Source of the DNA: Brevundimonas albigilva | GTDB taxonomy: Bacteria > Pseudomonadota > Alphaproteobacteria > Caulobacterales > Caulobacteraceae | Reading direction: 5' to 3' | DNA: 64,000 nucleotides | Assembly: GCF_023503965.1 (NCBI RefSeq) | Contig: NZ_CP097298.1 | Coordinates: forward strand, 1,753,001 to 1,817,000 | Shown: positions 29,909 through 41,016 of the stretch, piece by piece | Layout: each line of letters starts with the position of its first letter | Position numbering within the stretch: position 1 is the stretch's first letter | Notes under the pieces: generated by a model | Seen by the model: only the letters and a program-made list of their open reading frames with translations | The model's database searches: none | Told to the model about the DNA's origin: nothing | Made by a program: the position numbers and the translations under genes

Positions 29909-30412
29909 ATGAGACTGTTCGCGATCTACATCGGCGGCGAGCATCCGCGCGCCAACATCGAGGTTCACGACATGCGCTTCGTCGTCGCCGAGACGATCGA
30001 GGCCACGCATGGGGCGCTCCTGGCGCAGTGGTGGGGCAAGCCCGGCAGCCTTCACATCGACTGCTGGTCGGAGATCGTCCAGGCGGACGGCTATGCGGTG
30101 TCGCTGCGGCCCGAACCGTTCGAGGGGCCCGAGCGTCTCTACTATGTGAACCTGGGCGGCTATGACGGGACGACCTTCGCCGAGCAGCACCGGAACGTCT
30201 TCGTGGTGGCCGAGGACCTGGCCGGCGCCAAGGCGCGCGCCATCCGCCGCGCCGCGGGCTGGCGCGACGCCCATCGCGACGACCTTTACGAGGCCGAGCA
30301 GGCCTTCGCCCTCGATGCGGCGGCGCAAGGGGAACGCCTGCACATCCACCTGACGCCCAGCCTGATGTCCGACGATCCGGCCTTCGCCTGCCGTTACATG
30401 CCCATCCGCTAG
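29909..30412 (+). CDS. DUF1543 family protein
   Basis: A 167-residue cytoplasmic protein. MRLFAIYIGGEHPRANIEVH and DMRFVVAETIEATHGALLAQ then SLHIDCWSEI are characteristic of DUF1543. A second half-repeat (RLYYVNLGGYDGTTFAEQHR, NVFVVAEDLAGAKARA) repeats the same fold. Function unknown. It starts 12 bp after the flavoprotein stop and is probably co-transcribed with it. Confidence 0.85.
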   Translation: MRLFAIYIGGEHPRANIEVHDMRFVVAETIEATHGALLAQWWGKPGSLHIDCWSEIVQADGYAVSLRPEPFEGPERLYYVNLGGYDGTTFAEQHRNVFVVAEDLAGAKARAIRRAAGWRDAHRDDLYEAEQAFALDAAAQGERLHIHLTPSLMSDDPAFACRYMPIR

Positions 30413-30470
30413 GCCGCATTCGACACGCCGGCGTCTGGCTCCGGAAGGCGTCAGGGCCTATATGGCGGGG

Positions 30471-31603
30471 ATGAGCGATCCACCCACGTCCGTCCCTGGC
30501 GCCATATCGAGCGTCGCAAGAGCCGGCAGATCCGGGTCGGGTCGGTGCTCGTGGGCGGCGACGCGCCGATCAGCGTGCAGTCGATGACCAACACGCCGAC
30601 ATCGGACGCGGCGGCGACGATCGACCAGATCCGCCAGCTGGAGGAGGCCGGGGCCGACATCGTGCGGGTGTCCTGTCCGGACGAGGACTCGACGGCGGCG
30701 TTCCGCACAATCGCGCGCGCGGCCAAGGTCCCGCTGGTGGCGGACATACACTTCCATTACCGGCGCGGGATCGAGGCGGCCCAGGCCGGCGCGGCCTGCC
30801 TGCGGATCAATCCGGGCAATATCGGATCCTCGGATCGGGTGCGCGAGGTGGTGCAGGCAGCCAAGGACCACGGCTGCTCGATGCGGATCGGCGTCAACGC
30901 CGGTTCGCTGGAGCGCGAGCTGCTGGAGAAGTACGGCGAGCCCTGCCCCGACGCCATGGTCGAAAGCGCGCTGAACCACGCGCGCATCCTGCAGGACCAC
31001 GACTTCCACGAGTTCAAGATCTCTGTGAAGGCGTCCGACCCCTTCCTGACCGTCGCCGCCTACCAGCAGCTGGCCGAGGCCATCGACTGCCCCCTGCACC
31101 TGGGCGTGACCGAGGCGGGGCCGCTGCGCACCGGCACGATCAAGTCGGCCATCGGCATGGGCTCGATGCTGTGGGCCGGCATCGGCGACACCATCCGGGT
31201 GTCCCTGGCCGCCGATCCGGTGGAGGAGATCAGGGCCGGCTTCGACATTCTGAAGTCGCTGGGCCTGCGTCACCGGGGCGTCAACATCATCGCCTGCCCG
31301 TCGTGCGCGCGGCAGGGCTTCAACGTCATCGAGACGGTGGCCGTGCTGGAAGAGAAGCTGGCCCATATCTCGACGCCGATGAGCCTGTCGGTGATCGGCT
31401 GCGTCGTGAACGGACCGGGCGAGGCCCTCTATACCGACATCGGCTTCACCGGCGGCGGCAAGGGCGCGGGCATGATCTATCTGAACGGCAAGATCGCCCA
31501 CAAACAGGCCAACGACGGGATGATCGACCACATCGTCGGCCTGGTCGAGGAAAAGGCGGCCCAGCTGGAAGCCGCGCGGGCGGCGCCGCAGGCGGCGGAG
31601 TGA
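30471..31603 (+). CDS. ispG: 4-hydroxy-3-methylbut-2-enyl diphosphate synthase IspG (one frame break)
   Basis: The [4Fe-4S] enzyme of the MEP isoprenoid pathway, 377 residues after repair. Cluster ligands are visible in [16 protein letters not shown] and [18 protein letters not shown]. The N-terminus is recovered by adding one C in the run at 30494-30496: [10 protein letters not shown] then [20 protein letters not shown]. Without this the frame starts only at 30545 and lacks a conserved strand. Essential in MEP-pathway bacteria. Confidence 0.93.
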
Positions 31604-31619
31604 CGGCGCGCGCGGGGCT

Positions 31620-31862
31620 TTAGTCCGGGGCCGTCGCCTCGTCGCGCGCCTGGACGTTGCGGGCGGCCATGACCGGATAGAGGCGAATGACGGTGCGGCT
31701 GGCCGTCGTCTTGAACAGGGCCGGCGCGACGGCGTGGACCAAGGCCGCGAAGGCCGCGCCGAACAGGGTCGCGGACACGCCCAGGGCCACCCGCGCATGG
31801 GCGGCGTAGGATTCCCCGCACGCGCGCGGATGGGACAGGAAAAACGACTTCAGCATCGACAC
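31620..31862 (-). CDS. DUF6356 family small membrane protein
   Basis: An 80-residue protein: SFFLSHPRACGESYAAHARV, one hydrophobic segment (FGAAFAALVHAVAPALF) and TASRTVIRLYPVMAARN, which is the DUF6356 pattern. Function unknown. Convergent with ispG (16 bp between stops). Confidence 0.75.
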   Translation of the reverse strand: MSMLKSFFLSHPRACGESYAAHARVALGVSATLFGAAFAALVHAVAPALFKTTASRTVIRLYPVMAARNVQARDEATAPD

Positions 31863-31942
31863 CGCTCCTTTCCGGGGAAGGGCAGCGTCCCGCCGGACGC
31901 GTTCAATGTCTAGTCACGAAGTAGATATTTAGCCGGCGCGCC

Positions 31943-32719
31943 CTACAGCACCCCGAACAGCCGCAGCGCCTGGTAGCCGGCCGACACCAGGACCACCACG
32001 CCGACGCCGTAGGTCAGAGCCTGGCGGGGCGCCACGCGGGCGATGACGCCGGCCAGGGGCGCGGCGGCCAGACCGCCCAGGATCAGCCCCAGGATGGCCG
32101 TGGCGTGAGAGGCGAACCCTTCCGCCTGGTCCCAGTGGCCGGTCAGCAAGGCGGCCAGGAAGGTGGCCGAGATGGCCGAGGTGACGAAGAATTCCGCCGT
32201 GTTGGTGGTGCCGATCGACATGCGCGGATCCTGGCCCGTCCCCACCATGGTGGTGGTGACGGTGGGGCCCCAGCCGCCGCCGCCGATGGCGTCGAAGAAC
32301 CCGCCCACTAGGCCCAGCGGAGCCGAGAACTTGATCGGGAAAACCCGCTCGCGCGTCTTCTTGGTGGCGCGCCAGATGATGACCAGGCCCATGATCGACA
32401 GATAGGCGGTGATCCAGGGCTTGAGCACGTCGCCGTCCACGCTGGTCAGGACGAAGGCGCCCAGGCCCCCGCCGACCACGCCGCCCAGCGCCAGGGGCGC
32501 GAACAGCTTCCAGTTCACATTGCGGTTGGCCGCGTGCGATCCGGCCGAGGCGGCGGTGGTGAAGACCTCGGCGGCGTGAACGCTGGCCGAGGCGGTGGCC
32601 GGCGGCACCCCGAACGACAGCAGCACGGTCGAGGAGATGACGCCGTAGGCCATGCCCAGGGCGCCGTCGACGATCTGGGCCAGGAAGCCGACGAGCAGGA
32701 ACAGCAGGAAGTCTTGCAT
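31943..32719 (-). CDS. TSUP-family transporter (TauE/SafE)
   Basis: A 258-residue inner-membrane protein with about seven to eight helices and the twin glycine-rich motifs of the family (GFLAQIVDGALGMAYG and GFFDAIGGGGWGPTV). TSUP proteins export sulfite or sulfoacetate or handle related sulfur anions. It lies 34 bp behind the Rrf2-type regulator on the same strand, so the two form an operon that suggests sulfur- or cysteine-responsive control. Confidence 0.88.
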   Translation of the reverse strand: MQDFLLFLLVGFLAQIVDGALGMAYGVISSTVLLSFGVPPATASASVHAAEVFTTAASAGSHAANRNVNWKLFAPLALGGVVGGGLGAFVLTSVDGDVLKPWITAYLSIMGLVIIWRATKKTRERVFPIKFSAPLGLVGGFFDAIGGGGWGPTVTTTMVGTGQDPRMSIGTTNTAEFFVTSAISATFLAALLTGHWDQAEGFASHATAILGLILGGLAAAPLAGVIARVAPRQALTYGVGVVVLVSAGYQALRLFGVL

Positions 32720-32753
32720 GGACGCCTCCAGGAGGATGGGGCGAAGGTGAGGT

Positions 32754-33194
32754 CTAATTCCCTACCGGGTCAATAGGAGAAGAATTGGCGGCCGCCTGCA
32801 GAAGGGTTCGCGTCTCGAACACGGCCGCCAGGGCGTCGCGCCCCTCGGTCAGCACCGGCCGCAGCGGGCAGGTCCTTTCGTCGGGGCAGGTCTCGCACGG
32901 GCCGGGCGCGGTGCGCGAGGCGCACGGCGCCAGGGCCAGCGGCCCTTCCAGGGCCCGGATCACGTCGGCGAAGGTGATGGCGTCGGCCGGCGCGGCCAGG
33001 GCGTAGCCGCCGGTGCGGCCCCGCCGCGAGACCAGCAGACGCCGCCGACGCAGGTCCAGCAGGATGGCCTCCAGGAACTTCCTCGGCGCGCTGGCGGCCT
33101 CGGCGATCTCGGCGATGGTCGCGGGGCCGCCGCCGGGCAGGGCGGCCAGGTGGACCATGGCGCGCAGGGCGTAGCGGGACCGGTTGGACAGCAT
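32754..33194 (-). CDS. Rrf2-family transcriptional regulator
   Basis: A 146-residue winged-helix protein. MLSNRSRYALRAMVHLAAL and FLEAILLDLRRRRLLVSRRG then GGYALAAPADAITFADVIRA are Rrf2 hallmarks. Cysteines (CASRTAPGPCETCPDERTC, about residues 100-118) could bind a cluster as in IscR/NsrR or sense thiols as in CymR. First gene of an operon with the TSUP transporter, its probable target. Confidence 0.88.
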   Translation of the reverse strand: MLSNRSRYALRAMVHLAALPGGGPATIAEIAEAASAPRKFLEAILLDLRRRRLLVSRRGRTGGYALAAPADAITFADVIRALEGPLALAPCASRTAPGPCETCPDERTCPLRPVLTEGRDALAAVFETRTLLQAAANSSPIDPVGN

Positions 33195-33254
33195 GGCCCG
33201 TGATCGCGCGCGCCGGCCCCCGGCGCAAGGCCCCGCCTGCGGTCGCGCGCAGCC

Positions 33255-33848
33255 TCAGGCCGCCGGGCCCAGCCGCGTCACCGCCTCCAGGATCTGGGCG
33301 CCGGTGTACGGTTTCAGCACCAGGGCCTCGGCCCGGTCGGCGTGGCGGGCGGCCAGGGTCACGTCGCCCGAGATGAAGACCACCTGCACGTCCCACCGGT
33401 CGGTCAGGTCCGAGGCCAGGTCCACCCCGGTCGCGCCGTCGGACAGGTTGAGGTCCAGAAGGGCGATGTCGATGGGATGCAGGGCGGCCGCCGCCTCGGC
33501 CGCGGCCGCGTTGTGGAAGGGGCCGACCACGCGATGGCCCGCCTCGGTCAACAGTTCGGTCAGGTCGGCGGCGGCCTCGGCGTCGTCCTCGACCACCATC
33601 ACGGTCACGGGATCGCCCGCCGCGGCGGGGGCGTCGTCGTCCCGGCGCGGCGCCTGCCGGGTGACGACGGCGCGCACGTCGCGCCACACCTCGGCCGGGC
33701 TGCGGTCGGTGTCCAGGTCGTAGATGGCGGCCATGGCCTTCAGCTCCCTCAGGTCCTCGGGCGACAGATCGCCCCCGGTCTCGGTCATGCGGTCGTCGTA
33801 AAGGCGGCACAGGCGTTCGACGGGCGTCGAAGCGGAATGATCGACCAT
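33255..33848 (-). CDS. Response regulator with N-terminal extension
   Basis: A 197-residue protein. An N-terminal helical region (LSPEDLRELKAMAAIYDLDT) precedes a receiver at about residues 78-195: MVVEDDAEAAADLTELL, phospho-acceptor Asp in IALLDLNLSDGATGVDL, Ser in VVFISGD and Lys in ALVLKPYTGAQIL. No output domain, so it probably acts through protein contacts. No cognate kinase is near. Confidence 0.85.
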   Translation of the reverse strand: MVDHSASTPVERLCRLYDDRMTETGGDLSPEDLRELKAMAAIYDLDTDRSPAEVWRDVRAVVTRQAPRRDDDAPAAAGDPVTVMVVEDDAEAAADLTELLTEAGHRVVGPFHNAAAAEAAAALHPIDIALLDLNLSDGATGVDLASDLTDRWDVQVVFISGDVTLAARHADRAEALVLKPYTGAQILEAVTRLGPAA

Positions 33849-34033
33849 GGCGGCCCCCGGAGATGGATCGAGGCTCAGCTAGGTCATCGGGCCGGCGGAC
33901 GGAAGCGGGGTGACGGCATCGTTATCCGCGATCACAATGGCGGCGCCGGGGTTGATCGCCGCCGGTCATCGACAGGGCGCGGTCCGGCGAGGTAAGGACG
34001 CCCCCTTTCCTCAAGCTCAGGTCCTTTCATCCC

Positions 34034-35101
34034 TTGCGACTGCCCCAGGCCCGTCTCGACCAGGTTCTCGACCGCTTCCACGAGGTGGAGGCGCGGATGG
34101 GCGCGGCGACCGACGGGGCCGAGATCGTGCGCCTGTCCAAGGAGCACGCCGAGCTGAAGCCGGTCGCCGACGCGGTCCAGGGCCTGGCGCGCGCGCGGGC
34201 CGAGGCGGCCGACCTCAAGGCCATGACCGGCGATCCGGAAATGGCGGCGATGGCCGAGGAGGAGCTGCGCGCCCTGAACGACCGCCTGCCCGAGCTTGAG
34301 CGGCAGGTGGCCCTGCTGCTGGCCCCGCGCGACGCCGACGAGAACGCCTCGGCCGTGCTGGAGGTGCGCGCCGGCACCGGCGGGGACGAGGCCGCCCTGT
34401 TCGCCGGCGACCTGTTCCGGATGTATTCGCGCTACGCCCAGGACCGGGGCTGGCGGGTCGAGGTCGACAGCGCCGCCGAGGGCGAGGCCGGCGGCTACAA
34501 GGAGATCGTCGCCACCGTCACCGGCGAGGGGGTGTTCGGGCGGCTGAAGTTCGAAAGCGGCGTGCACCGGGTCCAGCGCGTGCCCGTCACCGAGGCGGGG
34601 GGGCGCATCCACACCTCGGCCGCCACCGTCGCCGTCCTGCCCGAGGTCGAGGACGTCGAGATCGAGATCCTGGACAAGGACATCCGCATCGACACCTTCC
34701 GCGCCTCCGGTTCGGGCGGTCAGCACGTCAACAAGACCGACTCGGCGGTGCGGATCACCCACCTGCCGACGGGCATCGTGGCCACCAGCTCCGAGAAGTC
34801 GCAGCACGTGAACCGCGACAAGGCGATGAAGAACCTGCGCGTGCGGCTGTACGACATGCAGCGCCAGGCCAAGGACGCGGCGCGGTCCGACGCGCGCAAG
34901 TCCCAGGTCGGCTCGGGCGACCGCTCCGAGCGCATCCGCACCTACAACTTCCCGCAGGGGCGCGTGACCGATCACCGCATCGGCCTGACCCTGCACAGCC
35001 TGCCGCAGATCCTGGAAGGCGACCTGGACCCGGTCCTGAACGCCCTGATCGCCGAAGACCAGGCCGCGCGCCTGGCGGACCTGGAGGCCGAGTTCGCCTG
35101 A
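34034..35101 (+). CDS. prfA: Peptide chain release factor 1
   Basis: A 355-residue class-I release factor reading UAA and UAG. It has the RF1 core [20 protein letters not shown], the codon-recognition region and the catalytic GGQ in [21 protein letters not shown]-terminus [20 protein letters not shown] is typical. The start is TTG at 34034. The methyltransferase gene prmC that usually follows is absent; a DUF1223 gene follows instead. Confidence 0.95.
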   Translation: MRLPQARLDQVLDRFHEVEARMGAATDGAEIVRLSKEHAELKPVADAVQGLARARAEAADLKAMTGDPEMAAMAEEELRALNDRLPELERQVALLLAPRDADENASAVLEVRAGTGGDEAALFAGDLFRMYSRYAQDRGWRVEVDSAAEGEAGGYKEIVATVTGEGVFGRLKFESGVHRVQRVPVTEAGGRIHTSAATVAVLPEVEDVEIEILDKDIRIDTFRASGSGGQHVNKTDSAVRITHLPTGIVATSSEKSQHVNRDKAMKNLRVRLYDMQRQAKDAARSDARKSQVGSGDRSERIRTYNFPQGRVTDHRIGLTLHSLPQILEGDLDPVLNALIAEDQAARLADLEAEFA

Positions 35102-35168
35102 GGCGGGCGATCCGCCGCTCACGCGAAAATGAGCGGTGACGCCGGCCTCGGGGGCTAGGACTGTCGGC

Positions 35169-35917
35169 ATGAAGTTTCGGGCTGGGGTCATAGCGGCGGC
35201 GGCGGCCGGTGCCCTGCTGACGGTCGGATCGGCCGCGCAGCCGGCGGGCGCGCGTCCCGAGCGGCCGCGCGTCGTCCTGCGCGGCGCCGCGCCGGTGGTG
35301 GTGGAGCTGTTCACCGCCCAGGGCTGCGGCGGCTGCGTCGACGCCAACGCCACGGTCGAACGGGCGGCGGCGGGGCCGGGCGTGATCGCCCTGACCTACG
35401 GCGTCGACTACTGGGACTATCTGGGCTGGCCCGACACCTTCGCCCAGCCGGCCTTCGGCGAGCGCCAGAGGGCTTACCGCGCCGCCCTGCACCAGCGCGG
35501 CGTGTCCACGCCCCAGGTGGTCATCGACGGCCGCCGCCAGGTCTCGGGCGCGCGCGGCCTGGAGCTGGAGGCCGCCATCGTCCAGGAAGCGTCGCGCCAG
35601 GTCTGGCCCCCGAGATCGAGTTCCGCGAGACCGGCGACCGCGTCGGCGTCGGCTCGGGCCGGGCCCCCGCCGGCGGCGCCGAGGTGCTGGCGGTGACCTA
35701 CACCCCCGGCGTCCAGACGGTGGAGGTGCGCGAGGGCGAGAACCGCGGCCGCACCGTGCGCCACGTCAATGTGGTGCGCGAGGTCACGCGCCTGGGCGAA
35801 TGGCGCGGCCGCCCGATGCTCTACGCCCTGCCCCAGACGGCGAACGGCGACGCCGTGGCCGTTCTGATCCAGGGCAAGACGGACCGCCGCATCATCGGCG
35901 CGGCGGTGAAGGACTAG
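35169..35917 (+). CDS. DUF1223 exported thioredoxin-like protein (one frame break)
   Basis: About 249 residues after repair. A signal peptide (VIAAAAAGALLTVGSAAQPA) leads into the DUF1223 motif VVVELFTAQGCGGCVDANAT (CGGC pair) and YGVDYWDYLGWPDTFAQPAF. The frame breaks in the C-run at 35607-35611 (five, six expected) and then reads PEIEFRETGDRVGVGSG to the end. Thioredoxin-like, possibly periplasmic; the exact role is unknown. Confidence 0.85.
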
Positions 35918-35923
35918 AGATCG

Positions 35924-36697
35924 TCAGGTGCGGGTGATGGTGACGCCGCCATCGACCAGCATGGCCGATCCCGTCACGAAGCTGGACGCCTCCGACGCCA
36001 GGAACAGGGCCGCGCGGGCGATCTCCTCGGCGGCGGCCATCCGTTTCACCGCATGCAGCTGTTCCACGAAGGCGACGATCTCCGGCGTCGTGGCGAAGGC
36101 GCGGCCGGCCTCGGTGTCGACCCCTCCCGGCAACAGGCAGTTGCTGCGCAGACCGCGCGAACCGAACTCCGCCGCGATCACCCGCGAAAGGCCGATCAGG
36201 CCCGCCTTCGCGGCGGCGTAGGCGCCCATGCCCGGCATTCCGACCGAATGGCCGACGAAGGTGGAGGTGAAGATCAGCGACCCGCCGCCCCGCGCCAGCA
36301 TGGCGGGAATCTGCGCCCGGGCGCCCAGGAACGATCCCGTCAGATTGACGTCCAGCGCGGCGGTCCAGTCGGACAGCGACAGGTCGGGCACGGCGGCGTT
36401 CGTCCCGATGTCGCCCGCGTTGTTCAGGGCGATGTCCAGGCCGCCAAAGACGTCCGTCGCCGTGCAGACCAACCGATCCGCCAGGTCGGGATCACGCACG
36501 TCCCCGGCGACCGGGACCACCCGGCCCCCTTCCTGGCGGATGGCGTGGGCGACGGCGTCCAGTCGGTCGTCCCGTCGCGCCGAGATGACGACCGCTGCGC
36601 CGGAGGCGGCGAACAGTCGGGCGGCCGCCGCCCCGATGCCGGAACTCGCGCCGGTGACGATGGCGACCTTGTCGGCCAGCAGAGGGTGGGTGAGCAT
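35924..36697 (-). CDS. Short-chain dehydrogenase/reductase (SDR)
   Basis: A 257-residue classical SDR. Cofactor motif VTGASSGIGAAAARLFA, the NNAG motif, catalytic Ser in FTSTFVGHS and Tyr-Lys in GAYAAAKAGLIG, and the PGGVDTEAGRAF loop. An Arg after the first strand (ISARRDDRLD) suggests NADPH. Substrate unknown. Convergent with the DUF1223 gene; co-oriented with the phosphotransferase gene. Confidence 0.9.
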   Translation of the reverse strand: MLTHPLLADKVAIVTGASSGIGAAAARLFAASGAAVVISARRDDRLDAVAHAIRQEGGRVVPVAGDVRDPDLADRLVCTATDVFGGLDIALNNAGDIGTNAAVPDLSLSDWTAALDVNLTGSFLGARAQIPAMLARGGGSLIFTSTFVGHSVGMPGMGAYAAAKAGLIGLSRVIAAEFGSRGLRSNCLLPGGVDTEAGRAFATTPEIVAFVEQLHAVKRMAAAEEIARAALFLASEASSFVTGSAMLVDGGVTITRT

Positions 36698-36779
36698 GGA
36701 AACCTCCTGATGTGTGGAGGCTTCAGCGTGCGGCGCCGATCCGGGCGTGTCTGGCGACGTTCGGACCCCTCAATCGACG

Positions 36780-37856
36780 TCAGGCGCCCGCCGTCTTCGC
36801 GAACGCCCAGGCGGCGTCGCTGAGGGGGCCGACCTGGGCGGCCATGGTCTTGGCGTGGGCGCTGGCGGCCGTGCCGTCGCGGACGCGGCCGGCGATGCCC
36901 TGGCAGATGGCCGCCAGGCGGAACAGGTTGTAGGCGTAGAGCCACTCCAGGTTGGCCGGGCGCAGGCCCGTGGCGGCGGCGTAGCGGTCGACCGTCTCCT
37001 CGACCGACGGAATGCCCAGGGCCTGAAGGTCCGCGCCGGCCAGGCCGTTGCGCAGGCTGGCGGGAATGGCCCAGGCGATCAGCAGATAGGAGAAGTCGGC
37101 CATCGGATCGCCCAGGGTCGACAGCTCCCAGTCCAGCACGGCGCGGACCTGGGGCGCGTCCGGCGCCAGGATCATGTTGTCCAGGCGGAAGTCGCCGTGG
37201 ACGATGCGGCTGGGGCCCTCGGGCGGCAGGCTGTCGGGCAGGAAGGCGATCAGCCGGTCCATCGCCGGAATGGGTTGGGTCTCTGACGCGCGATACTGCT
37301 TGGTCCAGCGGCCGACCTGGCGGGCGAAGTAATTGCCGGCCTTGCCATAGTCGGCCAGGCCGATGGCGGCGGGGTCGAAGGCGTGCAGCCGCGCCAGCGC
37401 ATCCGTCTGGGCCTCGTAGATGGCGCGCCGCTCGGCCGGGGCCAAGCCGGGCAGTTTCAGGTCCCAGAAGACACGCCCCTCGACCTTGTCCATGACATAG
37501 AACATCGAGCCGATGACCGCATCGTCCGTACACAGAGCGTAGGGCCGGGCCACCGGGAAGTCCTGGGCGCTCAAGGCCGAGATGACGGTGAACTCGCGGT
37601 CCACGGCGTGGGCGCTGGGCAGCAGCACGCCCGGCGGCTTGCGCCGCAGCACATAGGCGCCGCCGGGGGTGGTCAGCTCATAGGTGGGGTTCGACTGGCC
37701 GCCCTTGAACTGGCGCACCGTCAGGGGGCCGGCGTAGCCCGGGACGTTGGCCGTCATCCAGGCGTCCAGCGCCGCCTCGTCCAGCCGATAGCGGGGATCG
37801 ACCTCGCGCGTGCCGGAAAAGGCGTCCTGCGGGTTCATGGCGGCGGCGTCGGTCAT
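36780..37856 (-). CDS. APH-family phosphotransferase (ACAD10/11 kinase-like)
   Basis: A 358-residue protein kinase-like fold. FKGGQSNPTYELTTPGGAYV holds the nucleotide loop, then VLRRKPPG with the Lys, the catalytic loop RIVHGDFRLDNMILAPD and the metal-binding AVLDWELSTLGDPMADFSYL. It resembles the kinase domain linked to acyl-CoA dehydrogenases (ACAD10/11), which acts on hydroxyacyl substrates. ATG 37856 is preferred to the longer frame. Lies 29 bp behind glpK. Confidence 0.85.
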   Translation of the reverse strand: MTDAAAMNPQDAFSGTREVDPRYRLDEAALDAWMTANVPGYAGPLTVRQFKGGQSNPTYELTTPGGAYVLRRKPPGVLLPSAHAVDREFTVISALSAQDFPVARPYALCTDDAVIGSMFYVMDKVEGRVFWDLKLPGLAPAERRAIYEAQTDALARLHAFDPAAIGLADYGKAGNYFARQVGRWTKQYRASETQPIPAMDRLIAFLPDSLPPEGPSRIVHGDFRLDNMILAPDAPQVRAVLDWELSTLGDPMADFSYLLIAWAIPASLRNGLAGADLQALGIPSVEETVDRYAAATGLRPANLEWLYAYNLFRLAAICQGIAGRVRDGTAASAHAKTMAAQVGPLSDAAWAFAKTAGA

Positions 37857-37885
37857 CCTGTCTCCCCTTGGTCCGTCGGCGTTCT

Positions 37886-39439
<1,554 letters not shown>

Positions 39440-39479
39440 GTCGTTTCTCTCCCGATAGGCTTTACGCTAAGGGGAGCAC

Positions 39480-40460
39480 ATGACGAACCGCCTGCCCAGC
39501 TATGAAGGCGTGCTGGACGCCGCCCGCCGGATCGAGGGCGTCGCCGTCCGCACCCCGCTGGTCGAGAGCCCGGCCCTGAACGAGCGGATCGGCGGCCGGG
39601 TGCTGATGAAGGCGGAAACCCTGCAACGCGCCGGCGCCTTCAAGTTCCGGGGCGCCTACAACCGCATCAGCCGTCTGGACCAGGACGAACGGCGGCGCGG
39701 GGTCGTGGCCTTCTCCTCGGGCAATCACGCGCAGGGCGTGGCGGCGGCGGCGCGCCTGGTCGGGACGCCGGCCATCATCGTCATGCCGGCGGATTCCCCC
39801 GCGGTGAAGGTCGAGGGCGTGCGGTCCTTCGGCGGCGAGGTGCGCTTCTACGACCGCTGGAGCGAGAGCCGCGAGGCCATCGGGGCCGAAATCGCCGCCC
39901 AGCGCGGATCGGTCCTGGTGCCGCCGTTCGACGACCCCTTCGTCATCGAAGGCCAGGGCACGACGGCGCTGGAGATGCTGGACCAGGCCGACGGGACGAT
40001 CGACCAACTGCTGTGCGGCGCCTCGGGCGGCGGGCTGATGGCGGGGATCAACCTGGTCATGGCCGAGCGCAGTCCGCAGACGGACGTCGTCGTGGTCGAG
40101 CCCGAGGCCTTCGACGACACGGCCCGCTCCCTGGCGGCCGGCGAACGCGTCGCCCATCCCCAGGGGCCGCCGTCGATCTGCGACGCGCTGATGGCGCCCA
40201 TGCCCGGCGAGCTGACCTTTCCGATCAACCGGCGCTGCGCCGGGGCGTTGACGGTGTCGGACGCCCAGGTGGCCGAGGCCGTGGCCTTCGCGTTCCGTCA
40301 TCTGAAGCTGGTGGTCGAGCCGGGCGGGGCCGTGTCGCTGGCCGCCCTGCTGGCCGGAAAGATCGAGGCGAAGGATCGGGTGACCGCCGTCGTCCTGTCG
40401 GGCGGCAACGTCGACCCCGGCCTGTTCGCCGCCATCATCGAGGGGCGTTTTCAGGCCTGA
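39480..40460 (+). CDS. Threonine/serine dehydratase, PLP-dependent
   Basis: A 326-residue fold-type II PLP enzyme converting threonine to 2-oxobutyrate, or serine to pyruvate. The PLP lysine lies in AGAFKFRGAYNRISRL, the substrate loop is AFSSGNHAQGVAAA, and the phosphate-binding loop is LLCGASGGGLMAG. It lacks the C-terminal ACT-like regulatory domain of biosynthetic IlvA, so it is of the short catabolic/TdcB or serine racemase-like type. Divergent from glpK. Confidence 0.88.
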   Translation: MTNRLPSYEGVLDAARRIEGVAVRTPLVESPALNERIGGRVLMKAETLQRAGAFKFRGAYNRISRLDQDERRRGVVAFSSGNHAQGVAAAARLVGTPAIIVMPADSPAVKVEGVRSFGGEVRFYDRWSESREAIGAEIAAQRGSVLVPPFDDPFVIEGQGTTALEMLDQADGTIDQLLCGASGGGLMAGINLVMAERSPQTDVVVVEPEAFDDTARSLAAGERVAHPQGPPSICDALMAPMPGELTFPINRRCAGALTVSDAQVAEAVAFAFRHLKLVVEPGGAVSLAALLAGKIEAKDRVTAVVLSGGNVDPGLFAAIIEGRFQA

Positions 40461-40463
40461 CTT

Positions 40464-40495
40464 CCCTTCGCGCCCCGCTTCGGGGAAGGTGGCGC
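40464..40495. repeat. Small palindromic repeat
   Basis: CTTCCCTTCGCGCCCCGCTT followed by CGGGGAAGGTGGCGCG folds as a stem around CCCCG-CTT-CGGGG. It fills the gap between the dehydratase and MaoC genes and looks like another member of the dispersed repeat family. Confidence 0.5.
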
Positions 40496-40513
40496 GAACA
40501 ACGGGAGGACAGG

Positions 40514-40969
40514 ATGCCCAAGACCAGCGAACTGCAGGGCCTGATCGGGCAGGAGGTCGGGGTCTCGAAATGGTTCGAGATCACCCAGGCGCGCATCGAC
40601 GCCTTCGCCGACTGCACCGAGGACCACCAGTTCATCCACGTCGATCCGGAGGCGGCGAAGAAAACCCCGTTCGGCGGGACGATCGCGCACGGCTTCTTGA
40701 CCCTCAGCCTGGCCTCGGCCATGAGCTATGACGCGGTCGCGCCGCTGGACGGGGTCGTGATGGGCGTCAACTACGGCTTCGACAAGCTGCGCTTCCTGGC
40801 GCCCGTCCCGGCGGGATCGCGCGTGCGCGGCCGGTTCAAGCTGCTGTCGGCCGAGGACAAGGGCGGCGGCCGCTGGCTGCTCAAGCACGAGTTGACGGTC
40901 GAGATCGAGGGCGGCGACAAGCCCGCCCTGATCGCGGAATGGCTGGGGATGCAGATGGTCGGCGGCTGA
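40514..40969 (+). CDS. MaoC-like (R)-specific enoyl-CoA hydratase
   Basis: A 151-residue hot-dog fold hydratase. ITQARIDAFADCTEDHQFIH then VDPEAAKKTPFGGTIAHGFL is the conserved hydratase 2 motif with catalytic Asp and His. GGAGG lies 9 bases before the ATG. Members hydrate trans-2-enoyl-CoA in fatty-acid or PHA metabolism. It follows the dehydratase gene after a short palindromic repeat. Confidence 0.88.
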   Translation: MPKTSELQGLIGQEVGVSKWFEITQARIDAFADCTEDHQFIHVDPEAAKKTPFGGTIAHGFLTLSLASAMSYDAVAPLDGVVMGVNYGFDKLRFLAPVPAGSRVRGRFKLLSAEDKGGGRWLLKHELTVEIEGGDKPALIAEWLGMQMVGG

Positions 40970-40982
40970 GGCGGCCAAAGGA

Positions 40983-41009
40983 AAAGGCCCGGAACCTGCG
41001 TTCCGGGCC
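40983..41009 (-). terminator. Terminator of the infB operon
   Basis: GGCCCGGAAC-CTGC-GTTCCGGGCC (40986-41009) is a perfect 10-bp stem. On the minus strand it is followed by TTTTCC and lies 7 bp past the infB stop. It may also serve the MaoC gene on the other strand. Confidence 0.88.
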
Positions 41010-41016
41010 CTTGCCC

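Noticed and set aside
36424..37533. Minus-strand frame spanning the SDR and APH genes
   Set aside because: Alternate frame of the same strand; the SDR and APH frames carry all the conserved motifs.
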